Shown piece after piece: positions 1 to 8,294 of a stretch of 64,000 nucleotides of DNA. Made by a program: the position numbers and the translations under genes. Origin of the DNA: an uncultured Planctomycetales bacterium (GTDB taxonomy: Bacteria > Planctomycetota > Planctomycetia > Isosphaerales > Isosphaeraceae); contig CAIYJE010000020.1 of the NCBI GenBank assembly GCA_903926465.1, positions 29,428 through 93,427 of the forward strand, written 5' to 3'. Each line of letters opens with the position of its first letter. Within the stretch, counting starts at the first letter, position 1. The notes beneath the pieces are model-generated. The model was not told the DNA's origin. It saw only the letters and a list, made by a program, of their open reading frames with translations, and did not search any database.

Positions 1-1383
1 GTGTTGGTCAGCGGAGAGTTTTCCGAGCGAGCCGCACACGAGATGCAGATCATCATCTCCGGCAGTGCCGCCCTGCTGACGGTGGACTGTTTGAAATTCG
101 AGGGGTTCCAGATCCGGGCTATCAAGCAACGTCCGGGTTCGCCGGCAACCCGCATCCGCGAGGGCTGGCACTTTCTTCGCAGCCTTCCTTCGGGTATTGG
201 CATCATGCGCCGGGGCGGTGACTATCACAATTCGTTCACCTATGCCTGGAACGCCTTCTTTCAGGCGATCCGTACTGGCAACACCCAGGCACTGCCCACA
301 CTCCACGATGGCTTACGCACCACCCAGGCCGTGTGCGCTGCTTTGAAGTCACTGGAACAGAAATGCGCCGTCCCCATCGCCCTAATGCTAGAAGCCGCGC
401 ACGTACCGGACACGCGCAACGTGCCCGAGGTTAACGCCGAGATCAACCGGCCGATTTTTTCGGTGGTCACCCCCACATTCAACCGCCCCGATCAATTGAA
501 GAATCTGCTCGATCAACTGGCCCGGCAGCAGTTGCCAGGCCCTGCCTTGGAAGTGATCGTGGTGGATGACGGTGGAAGTGAACCGCTGGAACCGATCATC
601 GCACCGCTGCGAGATCGACTGAATATTCGCCTGATCCGTCAGGCCAACGCAGGCTGCGCTGCGGCTCGGCAATTGGGGATTGAGGCCGCCCGAGGGTTAT
701 TCTTGGCGTTCACCGATGATGACTGCCGTCCCAGCCCAGACTGGCTCAGCCAGTTACACGCAACCCTGGTACGCCATCCAGGCAGCGCTGTGGCCGGGCC
801 AACCCTGAATGCCTTGACAACCGATTTGCGGGCCGAGACTACCCAGTTGATTGTCAACTGGTTCGTGCGTGAGCAAACCGACGCCGAGGGACGGCTCTCG
901 TACGGGCCAACCTGCAATCTCGCGTTCCCGGCCGAGCCATTCCGTCAGGTGGGTGGACTCGACAAGAACTGGCGGATTGCCGGCGGCGAGGATCGCGACC
1001 TGTGTGCACGCTGGCTCGGGGCCGGCCAGACCATGATCTATCAGCCTCAGGCTCAGGTCTTGCATTACCATGCGTTGACCCTGCGTCAGTTCCTACGCCA
1101 GCATTTCCAGTACGGCCGGGGCGCGCACAAGTTCCGACAAGGCCTTCGTCCCGGCGATCGTCCGGTCCGCGCCCGCGCCAGTCTCTCCAGTTACTTCAGA
1201 CTGATGGGGCTGCCCTGGAGGCAATTCCGCGGACTGACCGCGTGGAAAGTTTCAGGCTACCTGGTTTTGGCCCAGATGGCCACCGGTGCGGGAATGCTCA
1301 GCGAACGATTTCGCCCCGACCGCGCTACCAGGGCCTTGAACTCGTTGCAGCCTGGCTTGCTGGGACAAGAGGCACTCAAATGA
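1..1383 (+). CDS. Gfo/Idh/MocA C-terminal segment fused to GT2 glycosyltransferase (5' partial)
   Basis: The reading frame is open from the first base, so the gene very likely starts upstream of the window. Residues 1 to about 130 look like the C-terminal end of a Gfo/Idh/MocA oxidoreductase: a stretch with YAWNAFFQAIRTG followed by LHDGLRTTQAVCAAL is typical of that family's last helices. Residues about 150-385 are a family 2 glycosyltransferase: FSVVTPTFNRP start strand, VVDDGG, an acceptor-metal motif TDDDC, and GGEDRDL with a late acidic pair. GT2 enzymes transfer sugar from a nucleotide sugar to an acceptor, at the cytoplasmic face. The stop codon overlaps the start of the next gene (ATGA), so the two are probably cotranslated. 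The fusion is inferred from one continuous frame; a full Rossmann domain cannot be seen because it would lie outside the window. Confidence 0.75.
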   Translation: MLVSGEFSERAAHEMQIIISGSAALLTVDCLKFEGFQIRAIKQRPGSPATRIREGWHFLRSLPSGIGIMRRGGDYHNSFTYAWNAFFQAIRTGNTQALPTLHDGLRTTQAVCAALKSLEQKCAVPIALMLEAAHVPDTRNVPEVNAEINRPIFSVVTPTFNRPDQLKNLLDQLARQQLPGPALEVIVVDDGGSEPLEPIIAPLRDRLNIRLIRQANAGCAAARQLGIEAARGLFLAFTDDDCRPSPDWLSQLHATLVRHPGSAVAGPTLNALTTDLRAETTQLIVNWFVREQTDAEGRLSYGPTCNLAFPAEPFRQVGGLDKNWRIAGGEDRDLCARWLGAGQTMIYQPQAQVLHYHALTLRQFLRQHFQYGRGAHKFRQGLRPGDRPVRARASLSSYFRLMGLPWRQFRGLTAWKVSGYLVLAQMATGAGMLSERFRPDRATRALNSLQPGLLGQEALK

Positions 1384-2951
1384 GCCAGGGACTCGCCGGT
1401 CGCTCGTTTGATTATGTGATCATTGGCGGTGGCCCGGCCGGCTGCGTACTGGCGGCCCGATTGTCGGAGCGCTCGGATCTCTCGGTGCTCCTGCTTGAGG
1501 CGGGTGGCCCTTACCAGCGTATTCTTTCCATTCCCCTGGTCGGAATGCGGAAGATCCATACTCTTTCCTGGAAGTACCAGACCAGCCCCCAATCTCACCT
1601 TGGCTCACGGCGACTCGCGTTGCCCTTCGGTAAGCTGATCGGGGGATCGTCTTCGATCAATGCCATGATGTATGTGCGTGGAACGCCAGCCGCGTACGAT
1701 CGCTGGGCCGAACTGGGAAATCCTGGCTGGGGGTTCAGCGATCTCCTGCCCTATTTTCGGAAGTCTGAGCGATTCGAGGATGGGGCGTCGGCATATCACG
1801 GTGATCGTGGCCCAATTTATGTGTCTCACCCGCGTTTCCGTGCGCCGTTTTCAAGCGCCTTCGTCGCGGCCTGCCTGGAGATTGGCATTCCAGGCACCGA
1901 TGACTTCAATGGCAGTGCCCCCGAAGGGGCCGGCTTCTATGATGTCATGCAAAATCGCGGGGTTCGCTCAGCCGCGGCCAAGGCTTATCTGGGGCCAGCC
2001 AAACACCGTGCCAATTTGCGCATCATGCCCCACGCCAACGTGCAGCGGATCCTGATCAATCACGGCTGCGCCACCGGTGTTGAGTTCCTTGATGCGCACG
2101 GTCAAACCCAACGTGTTTCCGCGGACCGCGAAGTGATCTTATCGGCGGGGAGCCTGAATTCTCCCAAGCTGCTGATGCTCTCTGGGATTGGCCCGGCCGA
2201 TCCGCTTCAGGCCCTTGGCATTCCCTGCATGCTGGATCTGCCGGGCGTTGGGGCCAACCTTCAAGATCACCCTCGTGTGCCCGTGCTTTATGAAACCAGC
2301 CAGCGCTCGCCCGGTGCTAAGCTCCACTGGCCGGGTGCGGTGGCCCGGTATGCGTTCAACCGGACGGGCGTGCTGGCGTCCAACTGCTGTGAATCCGGCG
2401 CACTCGTGCGATCCCATGCGGGGGTCCCCATTCCCGATCTCCAGTTTGTCACGCATTTTCAGTCTCACCAGTATCCCGGTGTGGTCGACCTACAATTCAA
2501 TCTTGCACACGTACATAGCCGGGGTCGGGTCAGCTTGACCTCGGCCGATCCCCAAACGGCACCCAGGATTGACCCCAACTTTCTTTCCGATCCGGCAGAC
2601 GTGCTCGCGGCCATTGCCGGCATTCGGCTGGCTCGAAAGATCGCTGCCACATCAAGGCTTCAGGCGTTCCCGCTAACCCGCGAGATTCTCCCCGGCGCAG
2701 ATCTTCAATCCGATGCCCAGCTTCATGCCTACTGCCAGTCCATGGCGGAAACCAGCTATCACACCATCGGCACCTGCAGCATGGGCACCGACGCCATGGC
2801 CGTGGTCGATCCCAATCTCCGGGTTCACGGCCTGAATCAACTCCGCGTGGTGGATGCGTCTGTCATGCCCGAACTCCCCAACGGAAACACCTGCGCTCCT
2901 ACCTACATGATTGCCGAGAAAGCCGCCGATCTGATCTTGGCTCATACCTGA
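1380..2951 (+). CDS. GMC-family FAD-dependent oxidoreductase
   Basis: About 523 residues, the usual length for choline dehydrogenase-like GMC enzymes, which oxidise alcohols using FAD. The N-terminus has the FAD-binding strand VIIGGGPAGCVLAARLSE at about residues 12-30. The two GMC signatures are visible: GKLIGGSSSINAMMYVRG and GSLNSPKLLMLSGIGP. The C-terminal catalytic pair is present as His in SYHTIGTCSMG (about 461) and Asn in NGNTCAPTY (about 503). The frame continues upstream to 1002, but ATG at 1380 is chosen because the protein begins immediately before the FAD fold and overlaps the preceding stop by four bases. The substrate cannot be told; being coupled to a Gfo-GT2 fusion suggests a sugar- or polymer-related alcohol, which is inference only. 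Confidence 0.9.
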   Translation: MSQGLAGRSFDYVIIGGGPAGCVLAARLSERSDLSVLLLEAGGPYQRILSIPLVGMRKIHTLSWKYQTSPQSHLGSRRLALPFGKLIGGSSSINAMMYVRGTPAAYDRWAELGNPGWGFSDLLPYFRKSERFEDGASAYHGDRGPIYVSHPRFRAPFSSAFVAACLEIGIPGTDDFNGSAPEGAGFYDVMQNRGVRSAAAKAYLGPAKHRANLRIMPHANVQRILINHGCATGVEFLDAHGQTQRVSADREVILSAGSLNSPKLLMLSGIGPADPLQALGIPCMLDLPGVGANLQDHPRVPVLYETSQRSPGAKLHWPGAVARYAFNRTGVLASNCCESGALVRSHAGVPIPDLQFVTHFQSHQYPGVVDLQFNLAHVHSRGRVSLTSADPQTAPRIDPNFLSDPADVLAAIAGIRLARKIAATSRLQAFPLTREILPGADLQSDAQLHAYCQSMAETSYHTIGTCSMGTDAMAVVDPNLRVHGLNQLRVVDASVMPELPNGNTCAPTYMIAEKAADLILAHT

Positions 2952-3087
2952 GCGGGCGACGCTTGCAAATTGGACCTCCTGGCCCGGACCATGGACGAAC
3001 TGCGGCCGGATTTCTGCGATACTGGAAGCCAGCGATGCCCATGCGGTATCTGTCACCACGTTGATTTCCCAGGAACGACCGCCTTTT

Positions 3088-3834
3088 ATGTCCTACGCTT
3101 TTCGATCTCGCGCGCCGATGCTGGCCTTTGTGTTCCTGGGCTTCACACTCACGCCACCGCTCAGGGCCATCTGGACGTTACCACCTGATGACCGGGCAAC
3201 CGAAGTGACCGCCATCGATATTTGTATCGAACCCGGCCAGCTTCTGGTGCAACACGCGATGAACGCCAATGCCCGGCTGCGGGCGGAATTTCCAGACGGC
3301 TTCTCGCTCGATCAAAACCATACGCCTCACATCACGCTGCTGCAACGGTACGTGAAAACCAGCCAGCTTGAACAGGTTTATCAGGCCGTGGAAAAGGTTC
3401 TGGCATCTGAACAGCCCCAGAACTGGAAGCTCAACGCCTTCAAGTACGATTATGTTGCCTGGGGCAACCAGGGACTGGCGGCGATCGTTGTGGAACAGAC
3501 GGATGAACTGCTGCGCTGCCAGAGCAAATTGATTGACGCGGTGATGCCCTTCACCGTGAGCACGGGCACGGCCGCCGCCTTTGTGACCACGCCGCAAGAT
3601 CCGGAGATCGACCAGCCCACCATCGACTACGTGGCCAGCTTTGTGCCCAAGGCCACGATCACCAAATACCGCCCGCATGTCACCATTGGGGTGGCTTCCG
3701 AAGCGTACGTCAACCAGATGAACGCCCAGCCCTTTGAGCGCTTCAGCTCCGGTCCCCGATGCGTGTCGGTTTTCCACCTCGGGAATTTCGGAACCGCTCG
3801 AACGAAACTCAAGAGCTGGAATATCGCGCCGTGA
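3088..3834 (+). CDS. 2H phosphoesterase-like protein with N-terminal signal segment
   Basis: About 248 residues. Two H-x-T motifs characteristic of the 2H phosphoesterase (2'-5' RNA ligase-like) superfamily are visible: HITL near residue 81 and HVTI near residue 197, roughly 115 residues apart as in other 2H proteins. Family members hydrolyse or form 2',5' or cyclic phosphodiester bonds in RNA or nucleotides. The N-terminus (AFRSRAPMLAFVFLGFTLT) is hydrophobic and looks like a signal peptide or anchor, which is unusual because most members act in the cytoplasm. I chose ATG at 3088 over the in-frame TTG at 3061 because it places the hydrophobic segment right at the N-terminus. It lies alone between the GMC gene and the debranching enzyme. 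Substrate unknown. Confidence 0.7.
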   Translation: MSYAFRSRAPMLAFVFLGFTLTPPLRAIWTLPPDDRATEVTAIDICIEPGQLLVQHAMNANARLRAEFPDGFSLDQNHTPHITLLQRYVKTSQLEQVYQAVEKVLASEQPQNWKLNAFKYDYVAWGNQGLAAIVVEQTDELLRCQSKLIDAVMPFTVSTGTAAAFVTTPQDPEIDQPTIDYVASFVPKATITKYRPHVTIGVASEAYVNQMNAQPFERFSSGPRCVSVFHLGNFGTARTKLKSWNIAP

Positions 3835-4145
3835 GCCGCCTGGGGAAATTCTCGACCGAACTGGTGATTCCAGCAATCGCCTTGGGAGTTCCTTGCAGTC
3901 AGACACGCGGTTTTTATAGCTCAGCTCCCAACGAACTCGGACCGGTTCCCGCCCGCTCAAACCGCTTGGTCCAGCATAACCATGGCTGAGCACCCACCAG
4001 AATTCGGGTGACGCCCAGCCCACATAAACCTTAAACTGAAAGTCAAGCCGCCCCTCTCTCCAAGCTGATCCTTCTGAGGAACTCTTGCTCTCCCAACGCG
4101 GTCGTTCTTTCTGGTTCATCCACCCCGTGATTGGAAATAGCCCTC
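3835..4145. other. Intergenic region upstream of the debranching enzyme gene
   Basis: About 310 bases with no gene I can support. Open frames here on either strand are continuations or shadows of the neighbouring genes. It presumably holds the promoter of the downstream STAS-GlgX gene, but I see no convincing promoter boxes. Confidence 0.4.
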
Positions 4146-6722
4146 ATGAGTGTTCGGGTGTATCGCAGCGGTACCAAGACCGTGGTGGAACTCAGCGGGC
4201 GGCTTGGGGCCAACTTACCGCCCGAGATCGAGGATGACCTGCTCGCCTTGGTCCAGCCAGGCAGCGAACTTGAGGTCGACGCCTCGCAGCTGGGAGACCT
4301 GACGGCGGGCGGCCTGCGCACCCTGCTTCTGCTTCATCGCCGGATCTTGCAGGTGGGCGGCCGGGTCAGCGTGCTCGGGGCATCTCGCCAGGCCTATGAC
4401 GTGCTTGAGGCGATCGGCTTCCTGCACATGGCCCAGCGCGAACAAGAGCGGCTCGGCCCCACGCCCGGAAGCCCCGGCCCAAGACGTATCGACATCTACC
4501 CCACCCACCAGCACGGAACCTTTCATCTGGGTCAGGGGTTTCCACTGCCTTATGGTTCACTTTGCTTGCCCGGCAGCAACAGCGTGAACTTCTCGGTCTT
4601 TTCCAGATATGCAGATAATTGCACACTGGTCTTGTTTGAACGGGGCTCCAAGCAGCCCATGGTTGAGATTCCGTTCCCGCCCGAGTTTCGGATTGGCCAC
4701 GTCTTCACCATGATCGTCTTCGGGCTCGATCCCGACCGGATTGAGTACGGCTTTCGAATCGAGGGCCCGTTTGCGCCCGAGTTGGGAATGCGGTTTGATC
4801 ACTCCCAGATCTTGCTCGACCCGTTTGCACATGCCGTGGGCGGCCGCGATGTTTGGGGCAGTCTTCCCGACAGCCACGAATCGTTCCCATTCCGCGCACG
4901 GCTTGCGCCCGATGACTTCGATTGGGAAGACGATCGGCATCCCGCCATTCCCACCGAAGATCTGATCATCTACGAGATGCACGTGCGGGGCTTTACCCGC
5001 CACGAATCGTCTGGGGTCAAATACCCAGGGACCTTCGCGGCCATCCGCGAGAAAATCCCTTACCTCAAGCGGCTCGGTGTCAACTGTATTGAACTGATGC
5101 CGATCTTTGAATTTGATGAGTTTGAGAACTCCCGGGTGGATCCCAAAACCGGGACCCAGCTCATGAACTACTGGGGCTATAGCACTTTAGGGTTCTTTGC
5201 CCCCAAGGCCGGCTTTGCCGCCACCGGGCGGTTCGGGTTGCAAACCGATGAACTCAAGGCGCTGGTCAAGGAACTGCACCGCAACGGAATCGAAGTGATT
5301 CTGGATGTGGTCTTCAACCATACGGCCGAGGGGAATGAGCACGGCCCCACCATCAGCTTCCGTGGGCTCGACAACAAGACCTATTACATGCTGACGCCCG
5401 ACGGGCATTACCTGAACTTTTCAGGGTGCGGCAACACCCTGAACTGCAACCACCCGGTGGTGCGCGACATGGTGGTGGATTGCCTGCGTTACTGGGTGGC
5501 CCAGTATCACATTGATGGGTTCCGGTTCGATCTGGCAAGCATTCTTGGGCGTGATGTCAACGGCATTCCGCTCCATAATCCCCCGTTGCTGGAAACACTG
5601 GCGCACGACCCCATTTTGGCCAATTGCAAGCTTATTGCCGAAGCCTGGGATGCGGCCGGTTTGTACCAGGTTGGAAACTTCCCCAGCTACGGACGCTGGG
5701 CCGAGTGGAATGGTCAGTACCGGGACTGCGTTCGGAAGTTTCTCAAGGGAGACGCCGGCCAGGTGCGAGACATGGCCCACCGGTTGATGGGCTCGCCCGA
5801 CCTGTATGCCGATCGGGGTCCCTCGGCCTCGGTCAACTTTGTCACCTGCCATGACGGCTTCACACTCAAAGATCTGGTGAGCTACGACCTCAAACACAAC
5901 GAAGCCAATGGCGAGGACAACCGCGACGGCGGCAATGACAATGAGAGCTGGAACTGCGGCGCCGAGGGGCCAACCAGCAACCCCGAAATCCAGGCACTTC
6001 GGCTACGCCAGCAGAAGAATGCGTTGACCATTCTCATGGTCAGCCAGGGAGTGCCGATGATTCTGATGGGGGATGAGTTCGGACGCACTCAAAGAGGCAA
6101 CAACAACGCCTATTGCCATGACAACGACCTTTCCTGGGTAGACTGGGGCCTGCAGGAACAGAACGCCGATTTTGCGAGATTTAGCCAGGCGATCATCGCC
6201 TTCCGGAAGCGACACCCGGCCCTGCGTTATCCGCTGCATCCTGGTGACCGGGGAACCGGACGGTACCTGGAGGCAACCTGGCATGGGCCGGTGGCCTGGC
6301 AGCCTGACTGGTCGCATGATAGCCGGACGCTGGCCTTCATGCTCAGGGGGGCCGAAGATGAGCCAACTCATGAAGATGTCTTGTTTGTGGCGTTGAACAG
6401 CCACTGGACCACTCAGAGCTTTGGCGTGCCCACCCCGCCGCCTGGAAAGCGCTGGCATGTGGCGGTGAATACCGGCCTGGAAGCCCCCCACGATATCTGG
6501 CCTGAGGGGGAGGAACCTGTGCTGTCCGACCCTCGCTACATCTTGGTCCGTGATCGTTCGGTCATGGTGCTGATTGCGCGACCGACGCCCAGCATTGTTC
6601 CAGCGGGCCGTTCGACCCTGGAACGCGAAACCAGCGGTGGCATTTCAGCCGGGCGCAGTCCACTGGCGCTGGGCGAGCTTTCCAGACGCGGCATGGTTCC
6701 AGAAGATGTGCACCTGAATTGA
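4146..6722 (+). CDS. glgX: Glycogen debranching enzyme (GlgX/isoamylase type) with N-terminal STAS domain
   Basis: About 858 residues, longer than ordinary GlgX (about 650-720). Residues 1-95 form a STAS (anti-sigma factor antagonist-like) domain: VVELSGRLG, then LEVDASQLGDLTAGGLRTLL, in which Thr sits where phosphorylatable Ser/Thr occurs in RsbV/SpoIIAA proteins. After a linker comes a CBM48-like domain and a GH13 barrel with all four conserved regions: DVVFNH (about 387), GFRFDLAS with the nucleophile Asp (about 462), AEAWD with the acid/base Glu (about 498) and CHDG (about 568). The enzyme hydrolyses alpha-1,6 branches of glycogen in the cytoplasm. ATG at 4146 is chosen over TTG at 4131 because the STAS strand starts there. 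The STAS fusion suggests control by partner switching, which is inference. Confidence 0.92.
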   Translation: MSVRVYRSGTKTVVELSGRLGANLPPEIEDDLLALVQPGSELEVDASQLGDLTAGGLRTLLLLHRRILQVGGRVSVLGASRQAYDVLEAIGFLHMAQREQERLGPTPGSPGPRRIDIYPTHQHGTFHLGQGFPLPYGSLCLPGSNSVNFSVFSRYADNCTLVLFERGSKQPMVEIPFPPEFRIGHVFTMIVFGLDPDRIEYGFRIEGPFAPELGMRFDHSQILLDPFAHAVGGRDVWGSLPDSHESFPFRARLAPDDFDWEDDRHPAIPTEDLIIYEMHVRGFTRHESSGVKYPGTFAAIREKIPYLKRLGVNCIELMPIFEFDEFENSRVDPKTGTQLMNYWGYSTLGFFAPKAGFAATGRFGLQTDELKALVKELHRNGIEVILDVVFNHTAEGNEHGPTISFRGLDNKTYYMLTPDGHYLNFSGCGNTLNCNHPVVRDMVVDCLRYWVAQYHIDGFRFDLASILGRDVNGIPLHNPPLLETLAHDPILANCKLIAEAWDAAGLYQVGNFPSYGRWAEWNGQYRDCVRKFLKGDAGQVRDMAHRLMGSPDLYADRGPSASVNFVTCHDGFTLKDLVSYDLKHNEANGEDNRDGGNDNESWNCGAEGPTSNPEIQALRLRQQKNALTILMVSQGVPMILMGDEFGRTQRGNNNAYCHDNDLSWVDWGLQEQNADFARFSQAIIAFRKRHPALRYPLHPGDRGTGRYLEATWHGPVAWQPDWSHDSRTLAFMLRGAEDEPTHEDVLFVALNSHWTTQSFGVPTPPPGKRWHVAVNTGLEAPHDIWPEGEEPVLSDPRYILVRDRSVMVLIARPTPSIVPAGRSTLERETSGGISAGRSPLALGELSRRGMVPEDVHLN

Positions 6723-6764
6723 GTGCTGGTGGATCCGCCACCACGCTTGGTATTCTGCCGCGTC

Positions 6765-6790
6765 TCTCATTTCGGCCGGCCGGAATGAGA
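6765..6790. terminator. Hairpin between convergent genes
   Basis: A 13-bp inverted repeat without a loop (TCTCATTTCGGCC then GGCCGGAATGAGA, one G-U pair) lies exactly between the convergent stop codons of the debranching enzyme and TPR genes. There is no U-tract, so it may be a two-way terminator or simply a stable 3' end. Confidence 0.45.
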
Positions 6791-6815
6791 GCCCCCCTGG
6801 CGGCGTGCTCTTGCT

Positions 6816-8294
6816 TCAAGGCTGGGCCGGTTGAGCTGGAACCCGGCTTTGATGCTCGTGGGCAATTTCATCAAACCCCAGGGCAGAGTACGCCTTGGCA
6901 AGGTCGCTATGAAGATTGGCATTCCCCGGCGCCGCTGCCAGGGCGGCTTCCAGATCCGCCACGGCTTCCTTCCATCGCTGCAAATGCAAGAGAATCCGCC
7001 CCCGGGTACCCAGATAATTCCGCACGATCGGAGGCTTTTCCAGGGCCAGATTGATCAAATCCAGACCTCGGGCCAGGTCCGCCGGATCGGAACTCTCTGA
7101 CAACGCCCAGGCCAGGTTGTTCAGAACCCCCTTGAACTGAGGGGCCAGGGCATACGCCCGCTCCCAATGCATCCGCGCCTCGGGCTTGTGGTCTTGCTGC
7201 CAGGCATCCACGCCCAGCAAGAAGTGCGCACTGGCCGGCGCGGTTCCGTCGGCCAGCAACCGGGTCAACGCCTCACGCGTCTGAACCGCGTCATTGCCGC
7301 CAGCTTTCAAAATTTCCAGGAACCGATCAATGAGTGCCGTGTTATCTGGCTCATGAGACAGGCCCCGTTCCAGCAAGGAAAGCCTGCCACCGATCGGAGT
7401 TTTCCCGTCTTTGGTGAGTTGATCGGCCCAGGTCAGGTAGACGGCGGCCAGAGCGCGTTGCAAACGCGGAGAATTCTCGCGTGCGACCCCCTGAGTCAGC
7501 ATGGTCACCGCACGCTCATAGTCACGCAGGAAGAGCGCGGCATCGGCGGAAAGCAAGCGTGCATTGAGATCGTCTGGCCGCCGGCTCGAACGGTCGCTGA
7601 ACAGTTTCAGGGCCTCTCTCGCCTGATTCAAGGCCTGAGATTCATCTCCGTCTGCACGACTCAAGGCCGCCACCTGCAATAAAAGTTCCGGCCGCTCTTT
7701 GACGGCGACCAGAAGTGCCGCCTTGGCCAGACTGTTGCGGCCGGTTCGGGCATAAAGCTGGCCAAGCATCGCATGGGCGGCAGTGGAGGTTGGCATGCTG
7801 GCCACGGCTTGCCTGAGATGGGCCTCGGCTTCCTGCTGGTCACTGGCGGATTGGTCAGCCCGGGCTAGCAACCAGCTTGCCATGGTCAGTTGAGCCGGGC
7901 CCGATCCGGGCTCTCCAACCGGAGCCAGCGGCGCAATCAATCCCAGGGCGCGGTCATGATGACCCATCAATTCATGAACTTGCCCAAGCTTGAAGGTCAG
8001 TTCATCGGTGGCCGTTCCCTGAGAAAGAACCCGTTCCAGAGCAACTCGGGCCCGATCATAGTCTTTGGACTGGACACCAAGATCCGCGGCGGCCAGATAC
8101 TGTACTACCATCCCTTCACGGTGCATGATCACCGAGAATCCGGCAATACAAGCCAAGGCCACCACCAGAACGCAGGGCAAGCCCAGAAGAATCAACCGGA
8201 GATTTTGCGTGAACCACACGTAGAGGGCCGGCGGCTCCAGCGGACCGCTGGATTTTTCAAGGTGCGCCGGAGAACTCGGTTCAGGGCTGCTCAT
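6816..8294 (-). CDS. Membrane-anchored TPR protein of the exosortase operon
   Basis: 492 residues. A membrane segment is seen at about residues 30-58 (LRLILLGLPCVLVVALACIAGF), after a short Pro-rich cytoplasmic tail; the rest is a long array of helical tetratricopeptide-like units, for example YLAAADLGVQSKDYDRARVA, ALGL, NAMLGQLYARTG and LHSDLAKAYSALG. TPR arrays mediate protein-protein contacts, here on the outer face of the membrane. The start ATG overlaps the end of the exosortase-like gene by 14 bases and is preceded by AGGAGAG, a strong ribosome site, so it is the third gene of one operon. TPR proteins accompany exosortase and PEP-CTERM loci in other bacteria, so a role in that system is likely but not shown. 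Confidence 0.8.
   Translation of the reverse strand: MSSPEPSSPAHLEKSSGPLEPPALYVWFTQNLRLILLGLPCVLVVALACIAGFSVIMHREGMVVQYLAAADLGVQSKDYDRARVALERVLSQGTATDELTFKLGQVHELMGHHDRALGLIAPLAPVGEPGSGPAQLTMASWLLARADQSASDQQEAEAHLRQAVASMPTSTAAHAMLGQLYARTGRNSLAKAALLVAVKERPELLLQVAALSRADGDESQALNQAREALKLFSDRSSRRPDDLNARLLSADAALFLRDYERAVTMLTQGVARENSPRLQRALAAVYLTWADQLTKDGKTPIGGRLSLLERGLSHEPDNTALIDRFLEILKAGGNDAVQTREALTRLLADGTAPASAHFLLGVDAWQQDHKPEARMHWERAYALAPQFKGVLNNLAWALSESSDPADLARGLDLINLALEKPPIVRNYLGTRGRILLHLQRWKEAVADLEAALAAAPGNANLHSDLAKAYSALGFDEIAHEHQSRVPAQPAQP

Noticed and set aside
1002..1379. Extra 126 codons before the GMC oxidoreductase
   Set aside because: They overlap the GT2 gene in another frame, have no similarity, and the family start fits ATG 1380 exactly.
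3178..4119. 313-codon frame on the minus strand
   Set aside because: Antisense to the 2H phosphoesterase-like gene; composition without recognisable motifs.
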